Assembly: GCF_007830295.1 (NCBI RefSeq)
Contig: NZ_VLKC01000002.1
Coordinates: forward strand, 3,536,770-3,600,769
Length of the DNA stretch: 64,000 bases
DNA from: Sporomusa sp. KB1
GTDB taxonomy: Bacteria > Bacillota > Negativicutes > Sporomusales > Sporomusaceae
Direction of reading: 5' to 3'
Shown here in pieces: positions 1 to 8,283 of the stretch. Each line of letters opens with the position of its first letter. The stretch's first letter is position 1. Below the pieces are notes generated by a model. The model saw only the letters and a list, made by a program, of their open reading frames with translations. It did no database searches and was not told where the DNA came from. A program made the translations under genes and the position numbers.

Positions 1-834
1 AAGCCACTCACTGAATTGATGGATAGAGCTAAACATCCTATCAGTTGTGCTAACTGCCATGATCCCGAAACAATGGGTCTTCGAGTCATTAACCCCGCCT
101 TTATTGAGGGCATGCAGAAACGTGGCATTGATGTGAGCAAAGCTAGCCGGGAGGAAATGCGTAGTTATGTTTGTGCTCAATGCCACTCGGAATACTATTT
201 TGAACCAGGTACTTCTAAGGTTATTTTTCCGTGGGATAAAGGATTGACACCACAGCAGATGTACGAATACTATTCAACAAAACCGAACGGTTTTACCCAG
301 GATTTTATCCATACAGATTCCCAGGTACCTGTCTTAAAAGCGCAACACCCAGACTATGAAGAATGGCAGAATGGTGTTCACGGTCAATTTGGCGTTTCCT
401 GTGCTGACTGTCATATGCCATATATGCGTAAAAGTGGGCAAAAATACACTTCGCATTGGATAACAAGTCCACTTAAAACACTTGATGAATCTTGTTCACC
501 ATGTCATACGCAAGGAAAAGAGCTATTGTTCAGCCAGGTAAAAGCCTTCCAGGATAATGTTTGGCAGCTTCAGCATACGGCAGGACAAAATATTGCTAGA
601 GCGCATGGCGCCATTCAAAAGGCCAGTACAAGTGGTGCCGCCAACCAGAATCAATTGGCCAGTGCACGTGAGCTTCTGCGTCAGGCCCAATGGTACTGGG
701 ACTATGTTGCCGCAGCCAATAGTATGGGCTTTCACAATCCTGTGCAGGAACTTAACACACTAGGACAGGCGATTGACTTATCTCATCAGGCAATTGATGC
801 CGCAAATAAAGCCGCCGGCACCAATTATTTATAA
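1..834 (+). CDS. nrfA: Cytochrome c nitrite reductase (ammonia-forming), C-terminal part
   Basis: The reading frame is open from base 1, so the gene starts outside the window; about 277 residues are visible. Four CXXCH haem motifs are seen (CANCH, CAQCH, CADCH, CSPCH), matching haems 2-5 of pentahaem NrfA. The CXXCK haem of the active site must lie upstream. The tail is the helical C-terminal domain typical of NrfA. The family reduces nitrite to ammonium with six electrons on the outside of the cytoplasmic membrane, usually fed by NrfH. No nrfH or other Nrf gene follows; the downstream side is non-coding. A related multihaem reductase is possible, but haem spacing and conserved segments favour NrfA. 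Confidence 0.9.
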   Translation, partial: KPLTELMDRAKHPISCANCHDPETMGLRVINPAFIEGMQKRGIDVSKASREEMRSYVCAQCHSEYYFEPGTSKVIFPWDKGLTPQQMYEYYSTKPNGFTQDFIHTDSQVPVLKAQHPDYEEWQNGVHGQFGVSCADCHMPYMRKSGQKYTSHWITSPLKTLDESCSPCHTQGKELLFSQVKAFQDNVWQLQHTAGQNIARAHGAIQKASTSGAANQNQLASARELLRQAQWYWDYVAAANSMGFHNPVQELNTLGQAIDLSHQAIDAANKAAGTNYL

Positions 835-853
835 AATAGGTGATAATTAGGAC

Positions 854-923
854 GAGATTGCTATGCTATCGCTCGTAATGACTAGAGGGGATCTCTGGTA
901 TTGCGACATAGTAAAGCAATCTC
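854..923. repeat. Palindromic intergenic repeat, copy 1
   Basis: A 70-bp imperfect palindrome that begins GAGATTGCT and ends AGCAATCTC, with an inner GCTCGTAATGAC-type arm. A diverged second copy lies at 58863-58934. It resembles the short GATTGCTtcgct...gcAATGAC palindromes scattered between genes of many bacteria. It encodes nothing and is followed by the IS remnant; the rest of 924-1073 shows no gene. Confidence 0.7.
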
Positions 924-1073
924 GCCTTTGTATGTGTGAGGTTCAAAAAGAAAGCAGGAAAGACTGGATACGGAAGTTTTAACGGTGCCGATAATATTGC
1001 GCCATGAGTACAAGAACTAGTCAAGGAATGAATTTTGAAGGTATTTTGTATAGAACTTTTGCACAAGAAATCG

Positions 1074-1325
1074 TCAAGGAAATTTTGACAAAACCTTTGG
1101 GAAGTACATGCAGTAAAACCGCCGGATGAATTCAACGCCACTGAGCGTTAGCGTTTTTATCTGATGGTTTTCGTTGGAGTCTCTTACGGTAATTGTCACC
1201 GTATGCTCATCCATGGCGACAATGCGGGTATTGGATAGGGCTATCCGGTGCGTGTACCTTCCCAAATATCGAACAACAGCGAGTGGACCGGAAAGTATGA
1301 GTATCGTCTTTCTATCAAAACACAT
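1074..1325 (-). pseudogene. IS91-type transposase remnant
   Basis: The minus strand encodes about 70 residues that match the conserved core of IS91/IS801-type transposases: YLGRYTHRIALSN, then a TVTITVRD strand and GVEFIRRF. The frame is lost just after this block. A shifted frame continues as PKGFVKI, the expected next motif, so at least one frameshift is present. Both the N-terminal half (zinc finger, HUH nuclease) and the C-terminal end are missing. It is a dead fragment. The stretch 1326-1471 shows nothing recognisable. Confidence 0.7.
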
Positions 1326-1471
1326 GTTGAGTCAGTTGAGTTGATACAATGGAAAGGCCAGGAATAGCAAGGTGCCCATTTTTCGGGATACAGTCTAATG
1401 TGAGCCGAATTTGACAAACTGTACTTTAAGAATACTAGAAAAATTGAATTTTAAAACGAGTAATGCTAATG

Positions 1472-1500
1472 TTGACAAATACGATAGGAATTACTATAAT
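1472..1500 (+). promoter_or_regulatory. Sigma-70 type promoter of the Rrf2-iscS-iscU operon
   Basis: A perfect TTGACA (1472-1477) and a perfect TATAAT (1495-1500) are separated by 17 bp, 40 bp before the rrf2 start. AT-rich sequence around and after the -10 could hold an Rrf2 operator, which would give autoregulation, but no clear palindrome was identified. Confidence 0.85.
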
Positions 1501-1539
1501 TAAATCAGACTAATTCACTCTGGTTTAGGTGGTGATACA

Positions 1540-1980
1540 ATGAAGTTGTCAACCAAGGGGCGTTATGGAGTTAAAGCAGTATTGGAGCTTGCTATCAACC
1601 AGGAAAATGGGCATGTTTCAATAAAAGCGATTGCCCAACGGCAAAAAGTTTCAGAATATTATTTGGAACAGTTATTTGCCCAACTTCGCGTAGCCGGCAT
1701 TGTCAAAAGTATACGGGGAGCTCACGGTGGATATTCATTAAACAGGTCACCGGCCGAAATAACAGTCTATGACATTATTAATGTCCTTGAAGGCTCTATA
1801 GAAATATCAGATTGTATTGAGGATACAGTCTGCGATAATATTGATTGTTGTGCCACAAGACTTCTCTGGGTCAGGATAAAGGACAGTATCGATAATGTGT
1901 TAAAGTCAACCACACTACAGGATATGATTGATGATTATAGTAAAATGAAGGCTATTAAGGAAGGTGTAAAAGATGAGTAA
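1540..1980 (+). CDS. iscR: Rrf2-family transcriptional regulator (IscR/CymR type)
   Basis: A 146-residue Rrf2 protein. The N-terminus MKLSTKGRYGVKAVLEL and the winged helix (GAHGGYSL wing) are typical. A cysteine cluster in the second half (SDC, VC, DCC near residues 91-104) fits the three [2Fe-2S]-binding cysteines of IscR, so Fe-S sensing is likely. It overlaps iscS by 8 bp and leads the Fe-S assembly operon behind a perfect sigma-70 promoter, which suggests feedback control of iscSU. The RBS is GGTGGTG. Whether it is IscR-like (Fe-S) or CymR-like (cysteine metabolism) cannot be settled by eye; the cysteines favour IscR. Confidence 0.85.
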   Translation: MKLSTKGRYGVKAVLELAINQENGHVSIKAIAQRQKVSEYYLEQLFAQLRVAGIVKSIRGAHGGYSLNRSPAEITVYDIINVLEGSIEISDCIEDTVCDNIDCCATRLLWVRIKDSIDNVLKSTTLQDMIDDYSKMKAIKEGVKDE

Positions 1981-3178
1981 TATTCGCGTTTATCTGGATC
2001 ATTCGGCCACTACCTACATAAAACCGCAGGTTTATGAAGAAATGCTTCCCTATTTAAACACCTATTTTGGAAATCCATCTTCTATCTATGAGATGTCACG
2101 CGTCACGGAAAATGCCATCGACCACGCCAGGGAACAGGTGGCAAAAGCCCTGAATGCCAATAAAGATGAGATTTATTTTACTGGTGGCGGTTCTGAAGCT
2201 GACAACTGGGCATTAAAAGGCATTGTTTTCGCTAATAAACACCGTGGCAATCATATCATTACTACCAAAATCGAGCATCATGCTGTTTTACATACTTGCG
2301 AATTTCTAGAAAAAAACGGATTTGAAGTGACTTATCTTCCGGTTGATTCAGAGGGATTTATCAACCCTGATGAGTTGCGACAAGCTATTACCGATAAAAC
2401 CCTGCTAGTTTCAGTTATGTTTGCCAATAATGAAATTGGAACAATCGAGCCAATACAGGAAATCGGCAATATTTGCCGGGAAAAAAAGGTATTGTTTCAT
2501 ACAGATGCTGTACAGGCAGTAGGTCATATAGCAATTGATGTCAAAGCAATGAATATTGACCTGTTAACTCTTGCCGCTCATAAATTTTATGGTCCTAAAG
2601 GAGTAGGTGCTCTCTATATTCGTAGAGGAGTCAAGATTGACAACCTCATTCATGGAGGAGGCCAGGAGCGAGGAAAACGGGCAGGAACAGAAAACATTGC
2701 CGGTATTGTCGGCTTAGGTAAAGCTCTTGAATTGGCTACGGAAGAGATGGAAACGGAAAACGACAGACTTGTTTATTTACGTAATAAGTTAATCAAAGGA
2801 CTTTCCTGCATACCATACAGTAAGTTGAATGGTCCGAACAGCGAAAAAAGGATGCCGGGAAATGTAAACATCTGCTTTGAATTTATTGAAGGAGAATCCA
2901 TGCTGCTGTTGCTGGACAGTAAAGGTATATCCGCATCCAGTGGCAGTGCATGTACCTCCGGTTCGCTTGATCCATCTCATGTATTACTAGCGATCGGACT
3001 TCCCCACGCAATTGCTCATGGATCCTTGCGGCTTTCACTGGGAAGTGCTACAACAGAAGAAGATATTGACTATGTTTTGAAAGTATTGCCTGGAATTGTA
3101 CAGCGGCTCAGAGACATGTCGCCGTTATGGAAAAAACACTTACAAGAACAAGGGGAGATGAAGAAACATGCAATATAG
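1973..3178 (+). CDS. iscS: Cysteine desulfurase (IscS/NifS family)
   Basis: A 401-residue PLP-dependent class V aminotransferase-fold protein. The PLP lysine lies in AAHKFYGPKG (K204) and the persulfide cysteine in SSGSACTSG (C327). The N-terminal VYLDHSATT is the usual start of the family. It takes sulfur from cysteine and hands it to the scaffold protein encoded next. It overlaps the Rrf2 gene by 8 bp and iscU by 11 bp, so the three are translationally coupled. The short C-terminal tail after the catalytic loop is longer than in NifS minimal forms, as usual for this branch in Firmicutes. Confidence 0.95.
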   Translation: MSNIRVYLDHSATTYIKPQVYEEMLPYLNTYFGNPSSIYEMSRVTENAIDHAREQVAKALNANKDEIYFTGGGSEADNWALKGIVFANKHRGNHIITTKIEHHAVLHTCEFLEKNGFEVTYLPVDSEGFINPDELRQAITDKTLLVSVMFANNEIGTIEPIQEIGNICREKKVLFHTDAVQAVGHIAIDVKAMNIDLLTLAAHKFYGPKGVGALYIRRGVKIDNLIHGGGQERGKRAGTENIAGIVGLGKALELATEEMETENDRLVYLRNKLIKGLSCIPYSKLNGPNSEKRMPGNVNICFEFIEGESMLLLLDSKGISASSGSACTSGSLDPSHVLLAIGLPHAIAHGSLRLSLGSATTEEDIDYVLKVLPGIVQRLRDMSPLWKKHLQEQGEMKKHAI

Positions 3179-3596
3179 CCAAAAGGTAATGGATCATTTT
3201 ATGAATCCAAGAAACGTCGGTGAAATTGATGATGCCAACGGCATCGGCGAAGTTGGCAATGCAGTCTGCGGTGATATTATGAAAATCTACCTGAAGGTTG
3301 AAAATAATAGGATTACTGATGTAAAATTCAATACTTTCGGCTGTGGTTCTGCAATTGCTTCCTCAAGTATGGCAACCGAAATGATTAAGGGAAAAACATT
3401 GGAGGAAGCCTGGGAACTGAGTAATAAGGCGGTAGCGGAAGCTCTTGATGGTCTGCCTCCTGTTAAAATGCACTGTTCCGTTCTGGCAGAGGAAGCTGTT
3501 CATAAAGCTATTAATGAATATAGAAAGTCTGTTGGTCTGGAACCCTGGGATACTAAGGAACATGATGATATCCACGCTCAGGTGCATGGAGAATAA
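3168..3596 (+). CDS. iscU: Fe-S cluster assembly scaffold IscU/NifU
   Basis: A 142-residue IscU-type scaffold. The three cluster cysteines are present: C34 in GNAVCGD, C59 in FGCGSA and C103 in KMHCSVL, with D36 in the first motif. It assembles [2Fe-2S] and [4Fe-4S] clusters with sulfur from IscS. It overlaps iscS by 11 bp and ends the operon; a strong terminator follows about 100 bp downstream. The tail after residue 125 is hydrophilic and short, without the extra NifU domains. Confidence 0.95.
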   Translation: MQYSQKVMDHFMNPRNVGEIDDANGIGEVGNAVCGDIMKIYLKVENNRITDVKFNTFGCGSAIASSSMATEMIKGKTLEEAWELSNKAVAEALDGLPPVKMHCSVLAEEAVHKAINEYRKSVGLEPWDTKEHDDIHAQVHGE

Positions 3597-3700
3597 CATG
3601 TATTCTAAATGAAAATCAACTTTAATCTTAGTTGATGTTGACAACATTTATAAAAAGCAGTAAAATCTATACGTATTTTGCTCGACTGATTAGAAAACTA

Positions 3701-3746
3701 AAGGTCGAAATCAAGTTTTAATCGCTTGATTTCTGACCTTTTTTCT
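3701..3746 (+). terminator. Rho-independent terminator after iscU
   Basis: A long stem (AAGGTCGAAATCAAG paired with CTTGATTTCTGACCTT, one bulged base) followed by a T run, ending the iscS-iscU operon. The rest of 3597-3886 has no other gene. Confidence 0.85.
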
Positions 3747-3886
3747 TCTCTCACAAATTTACGGTTCGATAAAGCCACCATTGTCATAGTCGAGCATTAA
3801 ATTAATTACGCAAAAGTTCAGAAGAAGTGAAACTTATTGTTTGCAAAGTCAATATTTTAGAAGGTTGGAAAGGTAGGAAAGCCGGT

Positions 3887-4420
3887 ATGGAACAACAATC
3901 CTTCAGTCAAACAAAACAACTTGTCTATGCAGCATTGGGCATTGCCCTCGTTTTTATTTGTACGGTATTTGTAAATGTTCGTCTTCCTATTGCAGCCAAT
4001 GGCGGTCTAATTCATTTGGGGAATGTGCCTCTCTTTATTATCGCCATTCTTTACGGGCGCTACTTAGGCGCTTTGGCAGGAGGAATCGGCATGGCTCTTT
4101 TTGATGTAGTGGGCGGCTGGTTTTTATGGGCTCCCTTTACGCTGGTCATTGTCGGTCTTATGGGGTATACAGTTGGCGCTATCTGCGAAAAGCACCGGAG
4201 CCTGACGGCTTATGTTCTGGCCTTGGCGGCAGCTTGTCTTATTAAGGTGGTTGGTTATTATGGTGCTGAAGGGGTTATTTACGGCAATTTGCTGGCACCG
4301 ATGACGTCGGTGCCCGGTAATCTCGTTCAGATCGGTGTGGCGTCAGTAATCGTGCTGCCTATTGTAGTCAAGTTGAGAAAGCATGTGGCTGTTATTTCTT
4401 GGGCGGCAAGCCGCAAATAA
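3887..4420 (+). CDS. ECF transporter S component (membrane substrate-binding protein)
   Basis: About 177 residues with five to six hydrophobic segments. The loop LIHLGNVPLF and the GALAGGIGMALFDVVGG block are typical of the ECF-type S components related to the riboflavin group (PF07155-like). The S component captures a vitamin or cofactor precursor and works with the shared EcfA-EcfT energising module, which is not encoded here. I chose the ATG at 3887 over an upstream GTG at 3827 because a purine-rich AGGTAGG precedes it and homology begins there. It faces the bioB pair across a shared terminator, but it does not look like BioY, so biotin as substrate is not supported. Confidence 0.75.
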   Translation: MEQQSFSQTKQLVYAALGIALVFICTVFVNVRLPIAANGGLIHLGNVPLFIIAILYGRYLGALAGGIGMALFDVVGGWFLWAPFTLVIVGLMGYTVGAICEKHRSLTAYVLALAAACLIKVVGYYGAEGVIYGNLLAPMTSVPGNLVQIGVASVIVLPIVVKLRKHVAVISWAASRK

Positions 4421-4454
4421 AAAGATACTTCCAGCACAGCCTATTTTACTAAAA

Positions 4455-4495
4455 AATAAACTGACCCATGCCACAATGGCAGGGGTCAGTTTATT
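4455..4495. terminator. Bidirectional terminator between ECF S gene and bioB
   Basis: AATAAACTGACCC at 4455-4467 is the exact inverse of GGGTCAGTTTATT at 4483-4495, with an inner GCCA/TGGC pair. A/T runs lie on both sides, so it can end both convergent transcripts; it overlaps the bioB stop codon. Confidence 0.85.
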
Positions 4496-5490
4496 TATGC
4501 ATGCTCTGAAATGGGTTTGAGTCCCAAGCGGCGAGCTGTGTTAAGGTCGGCAGCTGCTCCGCGCCCGGCTGTGGTAAGATAGTTGCCAATTAGCATGCCA
4601 TTGATTCCGGAAAGGAACCCCAGTGGAACAAGTTCTCCTAATGCTTTCTCGCGGCCACCGGCATAGCGAAGGATTTTAGTAGGCAGGATTAATCTGAAAA
4701 TCGCAAAGGTTTGCAGCACTTCCATTGGTTTAAGAGGGGGGCAGTCTTCGAGGGCAGTTCCCTTAACGGGATTTAGGACATTAATAGGTATTGAATCAAC
4801 ATCTAATTCTTTAAGTGCAAAGGCAAGTTCAAGGCGCTGTTCCCAAGTTTCACCCAAGCCAATAATACCGCCAGAGCAGACTTCTAAGCCTTCTGCCTTA
4901 ACATTCTTAATGGTTTCTACCCGTTCATCATAGGTATGTGTTGTACAAATTTGATTAAAAAAACTTTTACTTGTCTCAAGATTGTGGTGATAGCGTGTAA
5001 TCCCTGCTGATTTTAGCGCCTTAACATGATCAGGAGTTAAAATGCCCAATGAACAACAGCGTTCTAGACCTGTTTCACGCCCAATGCATTGTATTGACTG
5101 GGTAATTTTTTCGAAGTCCGGGTCGTGCTTCATACCACAGCCGGCAGTTACAATGCAAAATCGATAGGCACCATGGGATTCAGCAGCTTTTGCCGCTTGC
5201 AGAATCTGATCTTCGCTCAGTAAAGGATAACTGTCGAATTTTACATCATGGTGAGCGGACTGTGCGCAAAATTTACAGTCTTCCGAGCAACCACCCGAAC
5301 GGGCATTAACTATCTCACAAGTATCTACCTGGTTACCAGTAAATTTTATGCGTACTTTATTGGCAATACCCAGTAAGAGGGGGATATCAGCTTCGTCAAT
5401 TTGCGTAAGCTGCAATGCTTCTGCAAAGGTTAATTGCTCACGGTTAAGAACTTTTTTACCTAACGTAAAAATTAAATCATAATTCATCAT
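4495..5490 (-). CDS. bioB: Biotin synthase
   Basis: A 331-residue radical-SAM protein. The SAM-cluster motif CSEDCKFC (C68, C72, C75) is intact. All ligands of the auxiliary [2Fe-2S] cluster known from E. coli BioB have counterparts: C112 (RFC), C145 (ERC), C205 (EVCSGG) and R275 (LRYAGGRE). It inserts sulfur into dethiobiotin. A strong RBS (AGGAGG) precedes the ATG, 9 bp after the stop of the upstream paralogue, so the two are co-transcribed. Extra cysteines at 118, 135 and 146 are not in the E. coli enzyme. Of the two paralogues this one is the more convincing biotin synthase. Confidence 0.92.
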   Translation of the reverse strand: MMNYDLIFTLGKKVLNREQLTFAEALQLTQIDEADIPLLLGIANKVRIKFTGNQVDTCEIVNARSGGCSEDCKFCAQSAHHDVKFDSYPLLSEDQILQAAKAAESHGAYRFCIVTAGCGMKHDPDFEKITQSIQCIGRETGLERCCSLGILTPDHVKALKSAGITRYHHNLETSKSFFNQICTTHTYDERVETIKNVKAEGLEVCSGGIIGLGETWEQRLELAFALKELDVDSIPINVLNPVKGTALEDCPPLKPMEVLQTFAIFRLILPTKILRYAGGREKALGELVPLGFLSGINGMLIGNYLTTAGRGAAADLNTARRLGLKPISEHA

Positions 5491-5499
5491 GTTTGCCTC

Positions 5500-6489
5500 C
5501 TAGTTATTTAGAATGGGGACTAAACCGGCATCATTTACCATGATAAAATCTTTAGCGATGTCGCGTCCGCCAAAAGTTAAATAGTTGCCCACAAGCAAGC
5601 CATTAGCACCTGCCAGCATAACTGCTCCCTGCATGTCTCGCAAATTGATTTCTCTGCCACCTGCGGGGCGGATTACTTTGCTGGGTAAAATAAATCGAAA
5701 GATGGCAAAGGTTTTAAGAATCTCAAGCGGAGATAGCGGAGTTTGTTTTTCTAATAAGGTGCCTTGTATTGGATTTAGGATATTGATGGGAATTGAATCA
5801 ATATCCAGTGAACGCAAAGTAAGTGCCAGGCTAATCCGGTCATTCCAACCCTCACCCAGCCCGATAATACCCCCGGAGCATAGTTCTAGACCGGCCTTCT
5901 TTGCCGCCAGTAAGGTGTTCAAACGTTCCTGATAGGGATGGGTAGTACATATTTGGGGATAGAAGTTTTGACTTGTTTCAAGGTTATGAGCATATCGCTT
6001 GATTCCCGATTTAACTAAAAAAGTAGCCTGAGAATAACTAATGGTACCTAGATTTGCGCAAATATTAATTGTAGACTCTGTTGTAACATGCTTAATAAGT
6101 GTAACAATACGTTCAAAATCGGGATCATTGTCCATTCCTTTACCACTAGTTACGATACTTGCCCGTTCAGCGCCAGCCTTAGAGAGATTAGTAATTGAAT
6201 CCAGGGCTTCCTGTTTGGAAATTAGGGGAAAAGGCTGGGAGTTAGTCTGATGGTATACGGATTGCGAACAAAATTTGCAATCCTCAGTGCATAACCCTGA
6301 ACGCGCATTGATAACTCCGCACATGTCTACTTTTTTACCGGCAAACTTGGTGCGTATTTTATTGGCGTAAGCGCCAAGCAGCGGAATATCATCCTCACAA
6401 GTATCTGTTAGGGATATAGCCTCTTGTTCACTGACTATATGACCTTCCAGAACCAGTTCACCAAGACGAATTATTTCATTAGAGTCCAT
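5500..6489 (-). CDS. bioB: BioB paralogue lacking one auxiliary-cluster cysteine
   Basis: A 329-residue BioB-family radical-SAM protein, first gene of the operon under the BirA-type operator. The CTEDCKFC motif (C67, C71, C74) is intact, as are C144 (NIC), C204 (ELCSGG) and R274 (IRPAGGRE). The residue matching E. coli Cys97, a [2Fe-2S] ligand, is Ser111 in the stretch AERASIVTSG. The usual GLGET is GLGEG. Loss of this ligand should change or abolish the sacrificial sulfur cluster, so the enzyme may be a variant biotin synthase, use a different auxiliary cluster, or perform another reaction. The biotin-responsive operator still ties it to biotin or lipoate-like metabolism. Confidence 0.8.
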   Translation of the reverse strand: MDSNEIIRLGELVLEGHIVSEQEAISLTDTCEDDIPLLGAYANKIRTKFAGKKVDMCGVINARSGLCTEDCKFCSQSVYHQTNSQPFPLISKQEALDSITNLSKAGAERASIVTSGKGMDNDPDFERIVTLIKHVTTESTINICANLGTISYSQATFLVKSGIKRYAHNLETSQNFYPQICTTHPYQERLNTLLAAKKAGLELCSGGIIGLGEGWNDRISLALTLRSLDIDSIPINILNPIQGTLLEKQTPLSPLEILKTFAIFRFILPSKVIRPAGGREINLRDMQGAVMLAGANGLLVGNYLTFGGRDIAKDFIMVNDAGLVPILNN

Positions 6490-6509
6490 CTCTAGTCTCC
6501 CTTTGCATA

Positions 6510-6543
6510 TAGTTAACCTAATAAAAATAAATGGTTTACCAAC
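6510..6543 (-). promoter_or_regulatory. BirA-type operator upstream of the bioB pair
   Basis: TAGTTAACC and GGTTTACCAA form an inverted pair with a 14-bp spacer, the architecture of BirA boxes (TTGTTAACC-N14-16-GGTTAACAA). It lies 20 bp before the start of the first bioB paralogue, where bound biotin-BirA would block transcription. No birA gene is in the window. Confidence 0.75.
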
Positions 6544-6619
6544 TAAATATCATTTTATATTGTTTAAGGTGAATTGTAAACTTATATGTTCCTTTCAAAT
6601 TTATTAAGATAGGATACTG

Positions 6620-6654
6620 AAGAACCTTAGTCAAAAATTTGACTAAGGTTCTTT
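6620..6654. terminator. Perfect inverted repeat between arsC and bioB operon
   Basis: A 15-bp stem (AAGAACCTTAGTCAA with its exact inverse) and a 5-base loop. It lies downstream of the minus-strand pit-arsC unit and could terminate it, but the following T run is weak on either strand, so an operator or attenuator role is possible. Confidence 0.5.
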
Positions 6655-6705
6655 ACGCTATCTACTTCTGAAATTAATACAAATACTTGTCAAAATGCCA
6701 ATTTG

Positions 6706-7104
6706 TTAAATGATGTTGCATTTAATTCTACGGACAAGCTCTTCCATTTTTTTCTTAATACTATCTCTTATCACTCTGAAGTCTGCATCACTTTTTCCAG
6801 ACGGATCATCTAATCCCCAATCTTCGCGGTGACAACAAGGAATAGCTGGGCAATCAACATTGCATCCCATAGTTATCACAATCTCAGGCTCTGGAATCTC
6901 ATGAAACATCTTTGGTCGCTGGTGAAATTCCATATCTATGCCTATCTCTTTCATTATCCGAACTGCATCTTGATTGATTATGTCTCTTTTTTCAGTACCA
7001 GCAGAAAAGCATTCGAACACTCCTAATCCCATTACTCTTCCAAACGCTTCTGCCATTTGAGAACGACAAGAGTTATGAACGCATATAAAAGCTACCCGCT
7101 TCAA
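6706..7104 (-). CDS. arsC: Arsenate reductase / low-molecular-weight phosphatase family
   Basis: A 132-residue protein of the thioredoxin-coupled ArsC/LMW-PTP family. The phosphate-binding loop C8-X5-R14 (CVHNSCRS) is intact. The acidic DDP motif near residue 100 and a cysteine group (C81, C85, C90, C91) fit the disulfide cascade of ArsC. It would reduce arsenate to arsenite in the cytoplasm. It follows the PiT phosphate transporter on the same strand, a sensible link because arsenate enters as a phosphate analogue. No arsR or arsenite pump is seen, so a phosphatase role remains possible. The gene is more A/T-rich than its neighbours. Confidence 0.75.
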   Translation of the reverse strand: MKRVAFICVHNSCRSQMAEAFGRVMGLGVFECFSAGTEKRDIINQDAVRIMKEIGIDMEFHQRPKMFHEIPEPEIVITMGCNVDCPAIPCCHREDWGLDDPSGKSDADFRVIRDSIKKKMEELVRRIKCNII

Positions 7105-7163
7105 TTATTAACACCCCTATTTAACCCTTAATAAATTACTTTCAAACTAAACCTAAAAATAAG

Positions 7164-8252
7164 CTACAAGCTACGGAGTAGAAAGTATAAAATTGCTCCA
7201 AATATTGCCGATACGGGGAGGGTTACCACCCATGACAATAGCATATCTCTAACTACTTTCCAATCGACCCCACCGGAACCTTTTTTAAGTCCAAATCCTA
7301 TAATTGCTGAAGAAATTACATGCGTCGTAGAAACTGGAAGCCCCAAATTAGACGCATAACTAACTAAGAAGGCGGTTGTTAAATTGGCCCCCAATGCTTC
7401 ACGATCATCCATTTTAGTAATCTTTTCTGCAAGCAATTTTGTTACTGGAAGCCCTTTAACATAACTACCTAAAGTCATTCCAACTGCAGTTACAAGAAAA
7501 AGTGGGGTAAGTATAGTTGTTTGATTGATATCGGTAGTCATAACAATAAAAACCCCGAGTGCGACGATTTTGGGCGTATCATTCATTGCCCTTGCAAATG
7601 TTGCAAACATACTTGACAAAAAATGTACTAAACGGAGGTAACGACCTTCAGGTAGTCTCGTAATTATATTCCATAAAATATATGCTATTACAATCGAGAT
7701 GACAGGACTAGCTAGTAGTGGAATAACCACTTTGCCAACCAGCGACCCAAAATTGATATGATTAGCTCCTAAAGAAATTATACCGGCCCCTATAATAGCA
7801 CCAGTCATCGCATGTGTAGTAGAAACCGGCATTGAAACTCTTGTAGCAAGTGCAACCCAAGCGATTGCTCCAAGCAATGTTGCTAAGCCGATTGATGGTG
7901 GAAACGTTGTTCCTTCCAATATTCCTGATGAAAATAGCTTAACCATTTGCCCGCCAAGCCATATTGATGTAATTCCCCCTAAGAGGGTTACAATCGATCC
8001 ACTTAGAATAGCTGTTCGATAGTTTACTATTCCACCGCCCACCAGCGTTGCAACGCTCTTAGATATATCATTCCCGCCGTTTTCGTAAGCAAGCCAAGCC
8101 ATACAAGCTGTGCCTACGGATAAAATCCATCCGGCATGAAAAACTACTTGAGTCCCAATGGCAACTACTAACATCATCAAACCAGTTATCACCCAATTAG
8201 TATAATTAGTGGATTGTGGTACAGTATTGTTTTCTACAACAGTGTTATTCAT
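7164..8252 (-). CDS. pit: PiT-family inorganic phosphate transporter
   Basis: A 362-residue membrane protein with about ten hydrophobic segments. The duplicated PiT signature is visible: GGNDISKSVATLVGGG early and two copies of MPVSTTHAMTG / LPVSTTHVISS, in the two inverted halves. It imports phosphate (and, as a side reaction, arsenate) with cations. It is transcribed toward arsC, 59 bp away, and probably shares its transcript. No PhoU-like partner is present, which many PiT genes have. Start ATG 8252 is supported by an AGAAAAGAGGT-type RBS. Confidence 0.88.
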   Translation of the reverse strand: MNNTVVENNTVPQSTNYTNWVITGLMMLVVAIGTQVVFHAGWILSVGTACMAWLAYENGGNDISKSVATLVGGGIVNYRTAILSGSIVTLLGGITSIWLGGQMVKLFSSGILEGTTFPPSIGLATLLGAIAWVALATRVSMPVSTTHAMTGAIIGAGIISLGANHINFGSLVGKVVIPLLASPVISIVIAYILWNIITRLPEGRYLRLVHFLSSMFATFARAMNDTPKIVALGVFIVMTTDINQTTILTPLFLVTAVGMTLGSYVKGLPVTKLLAEKITKMDDREALGANLTTAFLVSYASNLGLPVSTTHVISSAIIGFGLKKGSGGVDWKVVRDMLLSWVVTLPVSAIFGAILYFLLRSL

Positions 8253-8283
8253 CCAATACCTCTTTTCTGCCCTAATATAAGGC

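Noticed and set aside
866..1141. 91-codon minus-strand frame
   Set aside because: It runs through the palindromic repeat and the shifted part of the IS91 remnant; no family resemblance of its own.
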